A stretch of 29,819 nucleotides of DNA, taken from the NCBI GenBank assembly GCA_964448645.1, contig CAYUZY010000010.1, positions 1 through 29,819 on the forward strand, written 5' to 3'. Of this stretch, positions 1 to 8,313 are shown piece after piece. A program made the translations under genes and the position numbers. The stretch comes from GCA-2719315 sp964448645. Lineage in GTDB: Bacteria; Bacteroidota; Bacteroidia; Flavobacteriales; Flavobacteriaceae. Under the pieces are notes generated by a model, which was not told the origin of the DNA, ran no database searches, and saw only the letters and a list, made by a program, of their open reading frames with translations. Positions within the stretch are counted from its first letter, which is position 1, and each line of letters opens with the position of its first letter.

Positions 1-2
1 CT

Positions 3-2138
3 TTATTATTAGAAGGTGAAAATCAAATATCTAAAAAAGAAGCTGATTATGAAATATTAAAAGAAACAACTGATGATCAATATCTAATCTATGAAGCATT
101 AGAAGCAGGCCCTCTTTCTATTTCTGATGTAATTTCTGTTGTTCAAAAAAAGTCTGTAATGCCAATTATAGAAGAAATGATTGAAATGAATCTTATTGAA
201 TTAAATCAGAAAATAAAAGACAAATATGCTCCAAAGTTAATAAGGCATATTTGTTTAGATAAAAAATATAAAAATAAAAACAATCAAAAAGAACTTTTTG
301 AATTCTTAAAAAACTCTCCAAAACAATTAGAACTTATTCGGGTTTTAATTAAGTATCAAAAAAAAAATGATGAGCTTGTAAATGTAAAAGAGATAAGAGA
401 AAAACTAAATTTTTCTAGTTCAACATTAAAAGTTTTATTAAATAAAAAAGTTTTAAATGAAGAATATGTAAAAGAGGATCGTAATATAATTCAGACAAAA
501 ATTAAAGATTCAAAAGTTTTATTAACTAAAAAACAAAAAATTGCGTTTAAAAATATTATAGAAGAATTTAAATTTAAGAATACAGTTTTATTTGAAGGAG
601 TTACATCTTCAGGTAAAACAGAAATTTACATTAAATTAATTGAGCTTGAAATAAAAAAAGGGAAACAAGTATTATATCTTTTGCCTGAAATTTCATTGGC
701 TTTTCAAATCGTCAAAAGATTAATTTTATATTTCGGAAATAGAGTTAAAGTTTATCATTCTAGATATTCTTTAAATGAAAGGACTGAAGTTTGGAAAAAT
801 GTTTTAAAAAATAAAAAAAGTGCAAGTATTATTGTAGGAGCAAGATCTTCTGTTTTTCTTCCATTTAAAAGGTTAGGATTAATTATAATTGATGAAGAGC
901 ATGAATCATCGTATAAACAGTTTGATCCTAATCCAAGATATAACGCGAGAGATTGTGGAATATACCTTGGTAATAAAATTGGCGCAAAAGTAGTTTTAGG
1001 TTCTGCTACTCCTTCAATTGAATCATCTCAAAATGCAAGGGAAAGAAAGTATGGTTGGGTAAAGCTTAAGGAAAGATACGGAGGAATAGAGTTGCCTGAA
1101 ATAAAAATTATAAATTTAAAAGAATCTTTTGAAAAAAAGGAGATGGATGGAGTATTCTCAAATATATTAATTAAAGAAATAAATAAAACTCTTGAAAATA
1201 ATCATCAAATAATTTTATTTCAAAATAGACGAGGATATTCTCCCATTTTAGAATGTTTAAGTTGTGGTTATGTTCCTCAATGTATTCAGTGTGATGTTTC
1301 TTTGACATATCATCAAGTTTCAAATCAATTAAGATGTCATTATTGTGATTATAATAGATTAAAACCTAAACAGTGTGATAGTTGCGGTATGTTTAGTTTG
1401 GAATCAAAAGGAATTGGAACTCAACAAATTCAAGAACAAGTTATAAAGCTTTTTCCTGGAATTAATGTTGAAAGGATGGATTATGATAATACAAGAGGGA
1501 AATATGCTTTTGATAAAATAATAGATTCTTTTTCTAATAAAAAAATTCAAATTTTAGTTGGAACACAAATGTTAATTAAGGGTTTAGATTTTAAGAATGT
1601 ACAGTTAGTAGGTGTTTTAAATGCAGATCATTTAATAAATTTTCCTGATTTTAGATCCTATGAGAGAACATATCAAATGCTCTGTCAAGTTTCTGGAAGA
1701 GCAGGAAGGTATAAAGAAAGAGGAAAAGTTTTTTTGCAAACTTTACAATGTGAAAATGAATTGTTTAAATATGTTAAGGATTATGATTATGAATCAATGT
1801 TTAAAAACCAAAAAACCGAAAGAAAACAATACAAATATCCTCCATTTATTAAATTAATCAGAGTGACTTTTAAAAATAAAAGTATTAGTTCAGTAAATGA
1901 ATCTGCTCAATGGTTTTATAATGTTCTTAAACAAAATTATAATGGAACCATTTTAGGGCCAGTTTTTCCTTATATTTCAAAAATTAGAAATTTATTTCAA
2001 AAACAATTATTGATTAAAATTGATTCTGATCTTAATCAAGTTCAAACAAAAAAAATAATTAATAAAACAACATCAAGTTTTAATTCTATAGCTAAGTATA
2101 GATCTACAAAATTAAGTTTTGATGTTGATCCATATTAA
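3..2138 (+). CDS. priA: Primosomal helicase PriA (5' end cut by window)
   Basis: PriA is a 3'-to-5' DNA helicase that restarts stalled replication forks and reloads the replisome. The reading frame is open from base 3, ahead of the first ATG at 159, so the gene enters from outside; 711 codons are present and roughly 100 N-terminal residues are missing compared with the usual ~815. The upstream in-frame residues (for example EALEAGPLSISDV) fit the winged-helix linker. Seen in order: Walker A GVTSSGKTE, Walker B DEEH, GSATPS, a zinc-binding region with eight cysteines in CxxC pairs (CLSCGYVPQCIQC and CHYC...CDSC), GTQMLIKGLDF, and QVSGRAGR. All helicase and zinc motifs are intact. It lies 72 bp before rpsF, which has its own promoter. 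The identification is secure. Confidence 0.97.
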   Translation, partial: LLLEGENQISKKEADYEILKETTDDQYLIYEALEAGPLSISDVISVVQKKSVMPIIEEMIEMNLIELNQKIKDKYAPKLIRHICLDKKYKNKNNQKELFEFLKNSPKQLELIRVLIKYQKKNDELVNVKEIREKLNFSSSTLKVLLNKKVLNEEYVKEDRNIIQTKIKDSKVLLTKKQKIAFKNIIEEFKFKNTVLFEGVTSSGKTEIYIKLIELEIKKGKQVLYLLPEISLAFQIVKRLILYFGNRVKVYHSRYSLNERTEVWKNVLKNKKSASIIVGARSSVFLPFKRLGLIIIDEEHESSYKQFDPNPRYNARDCGIYLGNKIGAKVVLGSATPSIESSQNARERKYGWVKLKERYGGIELPEIKIINLKESFEKKEMDGVFSNILIKEINKTLENNHQIILFQNRRGYSPILECLSCGYVPQCIQCDVSLTYHQVSNQLRCHYCDYNRLKPKQCDSCGMFSLESKGIGTQQIQEQVIKLFPGINVERMDYDNTRGKYAFDKIIDSFSNKKIQILVGTQMLIKGLDFKNVQLVGVLNADHLINFPDFRSYERTYQMLCQVSGRAGRYKERGKVFLQTLQCENELFKYVKDYDYESMFKNQKTERKQYKYPPFIKLIRVTFKNKSISSVNESAQWFYNVLKQNYNGTILGPVFPYISKIRNLFQKQLLIKIDSDLNQVQTKKIINKTTSSFNSIAKYRSTKLSFDVDPY

Positions 2139-2158
2139 AAAAATGTTTTTATATATTT

Positions 2159-2190
2159 TTTGGTTAAGAATTTAGATTAAACTAATTTTG
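2159..2190 (+). promoter_or_regulatory. Bacteroidota-type promoter of rpsF-rpsR-rplI
   Basis: A perfect -7 box TAATTTTG (consensus TAnnTTTG) lies at 2183-2190, with TTTG at 2159-2162 as the -33 element and a 20-nt spacer. The expected transcription start near 2195 leaves only about 15 nt before the rpsF ATG. There is no Shine-Dalgarno sequence, as is usual in this phylum. Confidence 0.72.
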
Positions 2191-2210
2191 CGGACCTAAA
2201 TATACATTAT

Positions 2211-2555
2211 ATGAACAATTATGAAACTGTTTTCATTTTAAATCCCGTTCTGTCTGAAGATCAGATAGAGGAAGCAGTTAATAAATATGAAAAAATTATT
2301 TCAAAACTTAAAGCTAATATAATAGTTAAAGAGAATTGGGGTCTTAAAAAGTTTGCTTATCCAATACAAAATAAAAAAAGTGGTTTCTATCATCTTATTG
2401 AGTATCAAGGAACTGTTGAAGTTTCAAAAAAAATAGAAATGGAGTTTAGAAGAGATGAAAGAGTTATGAGATATCTAACTGTAAAACTTGATAAACATGC
2501 TTTGAATTGGTCAGAAAAGAGAAGAAAAAAAATGAAAGTTAAGTCTAAAGCATAA
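2211..2555 (+). CDS. rpsF: 30S ribosomal protein bS6
   Basis: bS6 sits on the platform of the small ribosomal subunit and pairs with bS18. The 114-residue product has the usual length and the family pattern: MNNYETVFILNPVLSEDQ at the N-terminus, then ENWGLKKFAYPIQNKKSGFYHLIEY, then the FRRDERVMRYL segment. The lysine-rich tail is ordinary for Bacteroidota. It is the first gene of the rpsF-rpsR-rplI operon and lies 4 nt before rpsR. The ATG follows an A/T-rich leader without Shine-Dalgarno complementarity. Confidence 0.97.
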   Translation: MNNYETVFILNPVLSEDQIEEAVNKYEKIISKLKANIIVKENWGLKKFAYPIQNKKSGFYHLIEYQGTVEVSKKIEMEFRRDERVMRYLTVKLDKHALNWSEKRRKKMKVKSKA

Positions 2556-2559
2556 AGTT

Positions 2560-2856
2560 ATGTCAAAAATAGAAGAACAGTCTACAGGAAAAAAAGAAGG
2601 AGAGATAAGGTATTTAACCCCTTTGAACATTGAAACTACTGTAAAAAAGAAATATTGTAGGTTTAAAAGATCTGGAATTAAGTATATTGATTATAAGGAT
2701 TCAACTTTTTTATTAAAATTTGTAAATGAGCAAGGTAAAATATTACCAAGAAGGTTAACAGGAACTTCTCTTAAGTATCAGAGAAAGGTTTCTATAGCAA
2801 TTAAAAGAGCTAGGCATCTTGCAATAATACCATATGTAGCAGATTTATTAAAATAA
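2560..2856 (+). CDS. rpsR: 30S ribosomal protein bS18
   Basis: bS18 binds 16S rRNA together with bS6 on the 30S platform. The 98-residue protein carries the Bacteroidota form of the family: a KKEGEIRYLTPLNIET N-terminal extension, YCRFKRSGIKYIDYKD, and the RNA-binding core ILPRRLTGTSLKYQRK followed by IKRARHLAIIPYV. In this phylum bS6, bS18 and bS21 are known to hold the 3' end of 16S rRNA away from mRNA, which fits the lack of Shine-Dalgarno sequences across the window. It lies 4 nt after rpsF and 6 nt before rplI. Confidence 0.97.
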   Translation: MSKIEEQSTGKKEGEIRYLTPLNIETTVKKKYCRFKRSGIKYIDYKDSTFLLKFVNEQGKILPRRLTGTSLKYQRKVSIAIKRARHLAIIPYVADLLK

Positions 2857-2862
2857 AAAAAG

Positions 2863-3318
2863 ATGCAATTAATTTTAAAAGAAGATATTGAAAACTTAGG
2901 ATTTAAAGATGATGTTGTAACTGTAAAAAATGGTTACGGACGTAACTATTTAATTCCCAATGGTAAAGCTGTTTTAGCTACTAAATCTGAACTTAAAGTT
3001 TTAAATGAAAATTTAAAGCAAAAAGCATTTAAAGAGAAAAAAAATATTGATGATGCTAAAGTTTTAGCTGATAAGATTTCTAAACTTAAAATTAAAATTT
3101 CATCAAAAATTGGATCAGGAGATAAATTATTTGGATCAGTTACTAATGGTCATTTAGCCGAATCAATTTCTTCAAAAGGGATAGAACTGGATAAAAAACA
3201 AATTACTCTTCCAGGAAAAAATATTAAAAGATTAGGTAATTATGAAGCATCAATTAGAGTTCATAGACAAGTAATTATTAAGTTTCCCTTTGATATTGTT
3301 GCCGAAGAAAAAAAATAA
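2863..3318 (+). CDS. rplI: 50S ribosomal protein bL9
   Basis: bL9 is a two-domain protein of the large subunit at the base of the L1 stalk. The 151-residue sequence shows the N-terminal rRNA-binding domain (MQLILKEDIENLG, then VKNGYGRNYLIPNGKAVLAT), a long charged connecting helix at about residues 45-80, and the C-terminal domain from the KIGSGDKLFGSVT segment to the end. The length is normal. It closes the ribosomal protein operon; a DUF6495-type gene follows after 27 nt, probably by read-through. Confidence 0.97.
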   Translation: MQLILKEDIENLGFKDDVVTVKNGYGRNYLIPNGKAVLATKSELKVLNENLKQKAFKEKKNIDDAKVLADKISKLKIKISSKIGSGDKLFGSVTNGHLAESISSKGIELDKKQITLPGKNIKRLGNYEASIRVHRQVIIKFPFDIVAEEKK

Positions 3319-3345
3319 TTTTACATTCTACTTTTTAAAAATTGA

Positions 3346-3819
3346 ATGAAGTATCATAGACTTTCTCAAGATCAACTTAATTCAGTTTACAAGCAATTTA
3401 TTTTTTATCTAAGTTCAAAGGGAATTGACAAAAAACTTTGGAGTATAATTAAGAAAGAAGAAAGTAGAAAAATGGATTTATTATTGGATGAATTTAGTGA
3501 AATGATTTGGGATAAGATTATGAATGAATGTAGCTTTTTTAACTATAGTGATAAAGATCAATTATTTTTATTTAATTCAAAAAAAAAATCTATTTCAGTT
3601 ATAGTTGTTAAATGCTTAAATAAAAAGATAAATATTCAAAACAATAAAGACTGGAATTGGATATTGAAAAATATAAAAGATAAAGATATATTTATTTATC
3701 AATCATCTAGAAAATATCCTGAACAAAGAAACACTTATATATATAAATATTTAAAAAAGGGTGCAATTATATCAGACGGAAAAAAATTTAAATCTCTTGA
3801 AACTTGTTTTTCAATTTGA
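3346..3819 (+). CDS. DUF6495-type conserved protein of Flavobacteria
   Basis: This 157-residue protein has no signal peptide or membrane segment and so is probably cytoplasmic. It starts MKYHRLSQDQLNSVYKQFIFYLSSKGID and contains a long middle helix (LLLDEFSEMIWDKI), a block LFLFNSKKKSISVIVVKC, and a conserved-looking C-terminal part (YQSSRKYPEQRNTYIYKYLKKGAIISDG). From memory this matches the DUF6495 family, which is commonly found directly after rplI in Flavobacteriaceae. The function is unknown. The position next to ribosomal protein genes hints at a translation-linked role, but that is inference only. No promoter is obvious in the 27-nt gap after rplI. Confidence 0.75.
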   Translation: MKYHRLSQDQLNSVYKQFIFYLSSKGIDKKLWSIIKKEESRKMDLLLDEFSEMIWDKIMNECSFFNYSDKDQLFLFNSKKKSISVIVVKCLNKKINIQNNKDWNWILKNIKDKDIFIYQSSRKYPEQRNTYIYKYLKKGAIISDGKKFKSLETCFSI

Positions 3820-3856
3820 ATAAAAAATAGAATCATTTTTGTTATATTTATTTAGT

Positions 3857-5242
3857 ATGGCTATTAAACCAACAATACTTAAAGGAACTAGAGATTTTTC
3901 AGGTGAAGAAATTTTTAAAAGAAATTATATAAAAAAAACATTAAGATCTACATTTGAAATTTTTGGATATGAACCTATTGAAACTCCGTCTTTTGAAAAA
4001 TTAGAAACATTAACAGGTCAATATGGAGAAGAAGGGGATAGGTTGATTTTTAAGATTATAAATTCTGGTGAAAAAGTAAAAAAGGCAGACATAAATTCTT
4101 TAGAGAATGGAAATTACGAGAAATTTTCAAGATCTATATCTGAAAAAGCCTTGAGGTTTGATTTAACAGTTCCTTTTGCAAGATATGTGTCTCAGAATCA
4201 AAACAACCTTTCCTTTCCTTTTAAAAGATATCAAATTCAACCTGTGTGGAGGGCTGATAGACCTCAACATGGAAGATTTCAGGAATTTTTTCAATGCGAT
4301 GCAGATATTATTGGTAATAGGTCTTTATGGCAAGAAATTGAAGCGGTTTTATTGTATGATGATGTCTTTAGAAGACTTAATATAAAAGGTGTCAAAATCA
4401 GAATTAACCATAGAAAAATCTTGTTTTCTTTATCATTATTATTTAATATTTCAGATCGTTTTATAGAATTTACGAATATTTTAGATAAGATTGATAAAAT
4501 TGGAGTTGATGGGGTTATTAAAGAATTTGAGATTAAAAAATTTCCAAAAAAGGCTACAGATAAAATAAAGTCTTTGATTAAATTTTCAGGAACTACATTA
4601 GAAAAATTAAAATTTATAGAAAAAATATTTAAAGGTTCCAATGAAGATAGATCTGGATTAGATGATATTTCTTTTGTTCTAAAACATATATCTAAAACTA
4701 AGTTAAAATCATCAACTATTGATTTTGATTTTTCTTTGGCTAGAGGTTTAAGCTATTATACAGGAACGATTATAGAAGTTTCACCTCCTACGGAAATTAA
4801 AATAGGATCAATAGGAGGAGGGGGTAGGTATGATGATTTAACTTCAAAATTTGGATTAAAAAACATTAGTGGAATTGGAATTTCATTTGGATTTGAAAGA
4901 ATTTATTATATGATGGAATCTTTAAAATTATTTCCTGACAATATAAAAAAACATACAGAGGTTTTATTTTTAAATTTTGGAAATGAATTAATTAGTAATA
5001 TTCATCATGAAATAAATAAACTTAGAAAAAATAATATTTCTTGTGAATTATACCCTTCAAAAGATAAATTAAAAAAACAGTTAAGTTATGCTAACAAAAA
5101 GGGGATATTATTTGTTATAATAATTGGACCAGAAGAATTTAAAGAAAAAAAGTTTATTATTAGAAATATGATTTCAGGAGATCAGTTAATCTTTTCCATT
5201 AAAGATCTTCAAGCTAAGATAAATGAAATTGTTAAAAGTTAA
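3857..5242 (+). CDS. hisS: Histidyl-tRNA synthetase
   Basis: HisRS charges tRNA-His with histidine. The 461-residue product shows class II synthetase signatures: KGTRDFSGEE near the N-terminus, ALRFDLTVPFARYV (motif 1 region), FKRYQIQPVWRADRPQ followed by GRFQEFFQCD (motif 2), the histidine-binding loop ARGLSYYTGTIIEV, GSIGGGGRYDDL, and motif 3 ISGIGISFGFERI. A Rossmann-like anticodon-binding domain follows from about residue 360. I place the start at the ATG 3857 (MAIKPTILKGTRDF), which matches family N-termini; an in-frame TTG at 3839 would add six unlikely residues. The stop shares TTAA with the convergent gene at 5239. A one-mismatch -7 box (CATTTTTG, 3834-3841) lies just upstream, but its TTTG partner is only 15 nt away. 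Confidence 0.96.
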   Translation: MAIKPTILKGTRDFSGEEIFKRNYIKKTLRSTFEIFGYEPIETPSFEKLETLTGQYGEEGDRLIFKIINSGEKVKKADINSLENGNYEKFSRSISEKALRFDLTVPFARYVSQNQNNLSFPFKRYQIQPVWRADRPQHGRFQEFFQCDADIIGNRSLWQEIEAVLLYDDVFRRLNIKGVKIRINHRKILFSLSLLFNISDRFIEFTNILDKIDKIGVDGVIKEFEIKKFPKKATDKIKSLIKFSGTTLEKLKFIEKIFKGSNEDRSGLDDISFVLKHISKTKLKSSTIDFDFSLARGLSYYTGTIIEVSPPTEIKIGSIGGGGRYDDLTSKFGLKNISGIGISFGFERIYYMMESLKLFPDNIKKHTEVLFLNFGNELISNIHHEINKLRKNNISCELYPSKDKLKKQLSYANKKGILFVIIIGPEEFKEKKFIIRNMISGDQLIFSIKDLQAKINEIVKS

Positions 5243-6072
5243 CTTTCTGTTTTTGAAGGTTTCCTATATTTTTGGAAAGGTTGTTTTAATAATTCATAAA
5301 TCCTGCCATTTTTTTCTTCATTATAAAAAACGTCAACTCCATAAATAAGTTTATCTCTATCAAATTTTTTATAAGTCCCAAAAAGTCTATCCCAAATAGA
5401 AAAAAGGTTTCCATAATTTGAGTCAGTGTATGGAAGTTTATAATGATGATGAGTTTTATGCATATCAGGAGATACTAAAATAAAACTTAATATATAGTCT
5501 GTTTTTTTTGGTAAACGAATGTTTGCATGAGTAAATTGAGTAGATAATACCGAAAGAGATTGATATAACATAACAATCCCAATATTTGCTCCAATAACAA
5601 AAACTCCAACTAGAGTGAAAATAAATCTAATTACACTTTCTAATGGGTGATGCCTATTTCCAGTAGTTGTGTCTACTTTATGATCAGTATGATGAACTAA
5701 ATGAATCATCCAAAGAGGTTTTATTTTATGTTCTAGAAGGTGAGGGAGATATGCACCTATTAAATCCAACATTAATATTCCAATAAAGACCGAAATATAT
5801 ATAGGTAGATCATTAAAAAAATATAACAATCCAAATTGATTTAAAGTTACCCAATCAGCTACGTTTACAAGAAGAAAAGCTAAAATAAAATTTATCAGAA
5901 TTGTTGTGATTGTAAAAAAGAAGTTAGGAAGAGCATGTTTCCATTTTTTATAATTAAAGTTAAATAAAGGCAAATTACCTTCAAGAATCCAGAAAAAAGT
6001 AATTCCACCAACTAGAATTATACTTCTATGTAAAGTTGGTATTGTTTCAAAATAGTTTAAAATCTCTTGCAT
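5239..6072 (-). CDS. Sterol desaturase / fatty acid hydroxylase family membrane protein
   Basis: A di-iron membrane oxygenase of the fatty acid hydroxylase superfamily (PF04116), which uses O2 to hydroxylate or desaturate a lipid; the substrate cannot be read from sequence. The 277 residues contain about four hydrophobic segments (near 15-37, 47-73, 90-109, 148-178) and the histidine clusters expected for two irons: H111LLEH115, H124LVHHTDH131, H141-H142, and H205KTHHH210. A YGNLFSIWDRLFGTY motif near the C-terminus is typical of the family. It is transcribed divergently from the DUF1080 gene (73-bp gap containing an inverted repeat) and shares the TTAA stop overlap with hisS. The family is sure, the substrate unknown. 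Confidence 0.9.
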   Translation of the reverse strand: MQEILNYFETIPTLHRSIILVGGITFFWILEGNLPLFNFNYKKWKHALPNFFFTITTILINFILAFLLVNVADWVTLNQFGLLYFFNDLPIYISVFIGILMLDLIGAYLPHLLEHKIKPLWMIHLVHHTDHKVDTTTGNRHHPLESVIRFIFTLVGVFVIGANIGIVMLYQSLSVLSTQFTHANIRLPKKTDYILSFILVSPDMHKTHHHYKLPYTDSNYGNLFSIWDRLFGTYKKFDRDKLIYGVDVFYNEEKNGRIYELLKQPFQKYRKPSKTES

Positions 6073-6080
6073 TATACAAG

Positions 6081-6102
6081 TAATACTTATGTAAAAGTAT
6101 TA
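6081..6102. promoter_or_regulatory. Perfect 8-bp inverted repeat in divergent intergenic region (operator candidate)
   Basis: TAATACTT at 6081-6088 and its exact complement AAGTATTA at 6095-6102 are separated by 6 nt. The site lies 9-30 nt upstream of the desaturase ATG and 44 nt before the DUF1080 ATG. The size and spacing fit a dimeric regulator site, or a short hairpin in the desaturase leader. No dedicated regulator gene is adjacent. Confidence 0.4.
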
Positions 6103-6145
6103 AAAGATTTAAAATTTATTAAATTAGGTTTTTAAAACAATAATT

Positions 6146-6925
6146 ATGAATTATTTTTTTGTAAAAAAGATCGTTTTATTTATTTGTTTAATTTCTTTTT
6201 TTAAAATTAATTCTCAATATAAACCTGAAGATACTGAACTCTGGGATCCAGAGCCAATCATAATTAATCCAGGAAAAAATAATCAACCTCCTAGTGATGC
6301 TATAATTTTATTTGATGGCAAAGATCTTTCAAAATGGAAAGCATCTTCTAGAATCTTTAAAGGTTGGAAAGTTTTGGGAAAAAATAAACCAGCTCAATGG
6401 ACTATCAATAATGATGGATCAATGACAGTATTACCAGGTAAAGGAGCTATAGAAACAAAAGATGAACATGGTTCCATTCAATTACATATTGAGTGGAAAA
6501 CACCTAAAAAAATAGTTAGTTCTGGTCAAGGAAGAGGTAATAGTGGAATTTATTTTCAAAACAGGTATGAGATTCAGGTTTTGGATAGTTATAATAATAG
6601 AACATATTCAAATGGTCAAGCAGGATCACTATATAAGCAATATGCTCCTCTTGTTAATGCATCAAGACCTCCAGGTCAATGGCAAGAATATGATATTATA
6701 TTTGAAGAACCTAAATATAACATAAACGGAGAAATAATAAAGTCAGGAAGATTAACTGTCTTTCATAATGGAATATTAGTTCAAAATAATGTTGAAATTC
6801 TCGGTACTACAGAATATATTGGGCCTCCAAAAACTAAAATGACAGATTTTCCTAAAAAGGCTTTAAAGATTCAAGATCATGGTAATTTGGTTAGTTATAG
6901 AAATATTTGGTATAGAAAACTTTAA
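6146..6925 (+). CDS. Secreted DUF1080 (3-keto-disaccharide hydrolase family) protein
   Basis: The 259-residue protein begins with a Sec signal peptide (MNYFFVKKIVLFICLISFFKINSQ, probable cleavage after SQ). The DUF1080/PF06439 jelly-roll domain fills the rest, with the signature LFDGKDLSKWK, the block GNSGIYFQNRYEIQVLDSYN, GQWQEYDIIFEEP, a LTVFHNGILVQNN strand and the closing IQDHGNLVSYRNIWYRKL. Family members cleave 3-keto-glycosides, products of Gfo/Idh/MocA-type oxidoreductases such as the one at 8312-9781. It lacks a lipobox and a T9SS tail, so it is probably periplasmic. Its stop codon overlaps that of the convergent MFS gene through TTAA (6922-6925). Family assignment is firm; the exact substrate is inference. 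Confidence 0.9.
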   Translation: MNYFFVKKIVLFICLISFFKINSQYKPEDTELWDPEPIIINPGKNNQPPSDAIILFDGKDLSKWKASSRIFKGWKVLGKNKPAQWTINNDGSMTVLPGKGAIETKDEHGSIQLHIEWKTPKKIVSSGQGRGNSGIYFQNRYEIQVLDSYNNRTYSNGQAGSLYKQYAPLVNASRPPGQWQEYDIIFEEPKYNINGEIIKSGRLTVFHNGILVQNNVEILGTTEYIGPPKTKMTDFPKKALKIQDHGNLVSYRNIWYRKL

Positions 6926-8232
6926 TTTTTATTTAAAATTTTTCCATAAAAGTATATATAAGAAAAACTGATTAATGGAAGTATAAATGAGAAGTTAACC
7001 TCGTTTACTCCTAAAATTTTTATATCATTAACCCCTGGTCCTCCAAAATCTATTATAAACCCTTGTAATTTAGGCATAAGAGCTCCACCAACAATTGCCA
7101 TAACAAGACCAGAAGCTCCTATTTTTGTATCGGATTCATTTAAACCTTTTAATGTTTGAGCATATATAGTAGGAAACATTAGGGACATAAAAAAAGAAAC
7201 ACTAACAAGACTATATAAACCATATATATTAGTATTAAAAATGGTTACAATTATTAAAAATCCAGAAAATAAAGAAAAAACTTTTAAAAGAAATTCAGCA
7301 TTAAAACTTTTTAGAAGATAAGTTCCAAAAATTCTTCCTAACAAAAATAATATAAATGCAAAAAACTGAAAATTAGCGGCTGTTACGCTATTAATTCCTT
7401 TAGCTTCAGAGTATTGATAAATATATGTCCAACACATAATTTGAGCTCCCACATAAAAAGCCTGAGCTATAACTCCTAGACGATACATTTTTCTTGAAAG
7501 TAGTTTTGACAGTGTTTTTTGAATTGAAAAACCTTTATCATCCTCTTTGAATTGAGGCATTTTTACTATACTAATTATTGTAAAGAAAATTAAAACTATT
7601 AAACCTAAAATCACATAAGGATCTCTAATTACTATTAGATCAGAAGTTTTTATTAAAATTTTTTGAGCTATATCTAAATTTTCAAAAGAAGTTATGTCAT
7701 CTGATTTAAGATTTTTTAAAACAAATTGTTGGGCAATTAATAATCCAATAAGCAAACCAACTGGATTAAAAACTTGTGCAAGATTTAATCTCCTTGTTGC
7801 TGATGATTTATCTCCCATAGCAAGTACATAGGGGTTGGCTGTAGTTTCTAAAAAAGCTAATCCAAATGTAAGAACGTATAAACCTAGGCAAAAGAACCAA
7901 AATTTTTCAGTTATTGCTGCAGGATAGAACATTAATGCTCCTATAGCATATAAAATTAATCCTAATTGAATTCCTTTTTTATAATTGAATTTTCTTATAA
8001 AAATTGCTGCTGGTAAAGCCATTGAAAAATATCCACCATAAAAAGCCATTTGAACCCAAGCTGCTTCACTATTTGATAGCTCTAGGACTTTTTTAAAGGC
8101 ATTAACCATTGGATCAGTAACAGCATTAGCAAAGCCCCAGAGAGCAAATAATGAAGTCACAAGTATAAATGGAAAAATAAATTTTTTATCTACAATAACT
8201 GACGATGAAAGAGATTTATTCTTGTTAATCAA
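6922..8232 (-). CDS. FucP/GluP-like sugar MFS transporter
   Basis: A 436-residue inner-membrane sugar transporter, probably a proton symporter, of the fucose/glucose-galactose permease branch of the MFS. Twelve hydrophobic segments can be traced. Family features include LFALWGFANAVTDPMVNAFKK in TM1, FYGGYFSMALPAAIFIRKFNYKKGI after TM2, FLETTANPYVLAMG and RLNLAQVFNPVG. There is no ATG: upstream of TTG 8232 the frame reaches a stop without one, and TM1 begins only about 17 residues in, so TTG is the likely start. It lies 79 bp after the Gfo/Idh/MocA gene on the same strand and faces the DUF1080 gene, which suggests uptake of sugars released by those enzymes. Confidence 0.9.
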   Translation of the reverse strand: MINKNKSLSSSVIVDKKFIFPFILVTSLFALWGFANAVTDPMVNAFKKVLELSNSEAAWVQMAFYGGYFSMALPAAIFIRKFNYKKGIQLGLILYAIGALMFYPAAITEKFWFFCLGLYVLTFGLAFLETTANPYVLAMGDKSSATRRLNLAQVFNPVGLLIGLLIAQQFVLKNLKSDDITSFENLDIAQKILIKTSDLIVIRDPYVILGLIVLIFFTIISIVKMPQFKEDDKGFSIQKTLSKLLSRKMYRLGVIAQAFYVGAQIMCWTYIYQYSEAKGINSVTAANFQFFAFILFLLGRIFGTYLLKSFNAEFLLKVFSLFSGFLIIVTIFNTNIYGLYSLVSVSFFMSLMFPTIYAQTLKGLNESDTKIGASGLVMAIVGGALMPKLQGFIIDFGGPGVNDIKILGVNEVNFSFILPLISFSYIYFYGKILNKN

Positions 8233-8290
8233 AATGTTATAGATTATTTAATTATTACAAATAATATTTAGTAAATAGAAGTCAATTTAT

Positions 8291-8313
8291 AGTTTAAAAA
8301 ACTTCTTTAAACT
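8291..8313 (-). terminator. AT-rich hairpin at the end of the Gfo/Idh/MocA gene
   Basis: Perfect 8-bp arms AGTTTAAA (8291-8298) and TTTAAACT (8306-8313) flank a 7-nt loop. The hairpin begins within the TAG stop codon (8312-8314) of the oxidoreductase gene. The stem is nearly all A/T and lacks a clear U-tract after it, so it could also be a processing or attenuation site between this gene and the MFS gene. Confidence 0.35.

Noticed and set aside
591..620. Variant Walker A (GVTSSGKTE instead of GVTGSGKTE) in PriA
   Set aside because: The GxxxxGKT pattern is intact and, from memory, this form is common in Bacteroidota PriA; not an anomaly.
3839..3856. Upstream TTG start for hisS adding MLYLFS
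   Set aside because: HisRS N-termini begin near the KxxIxKGTRDF motif; ATG 3857 gives this exactly, and the TTG lies in the putative promoter.
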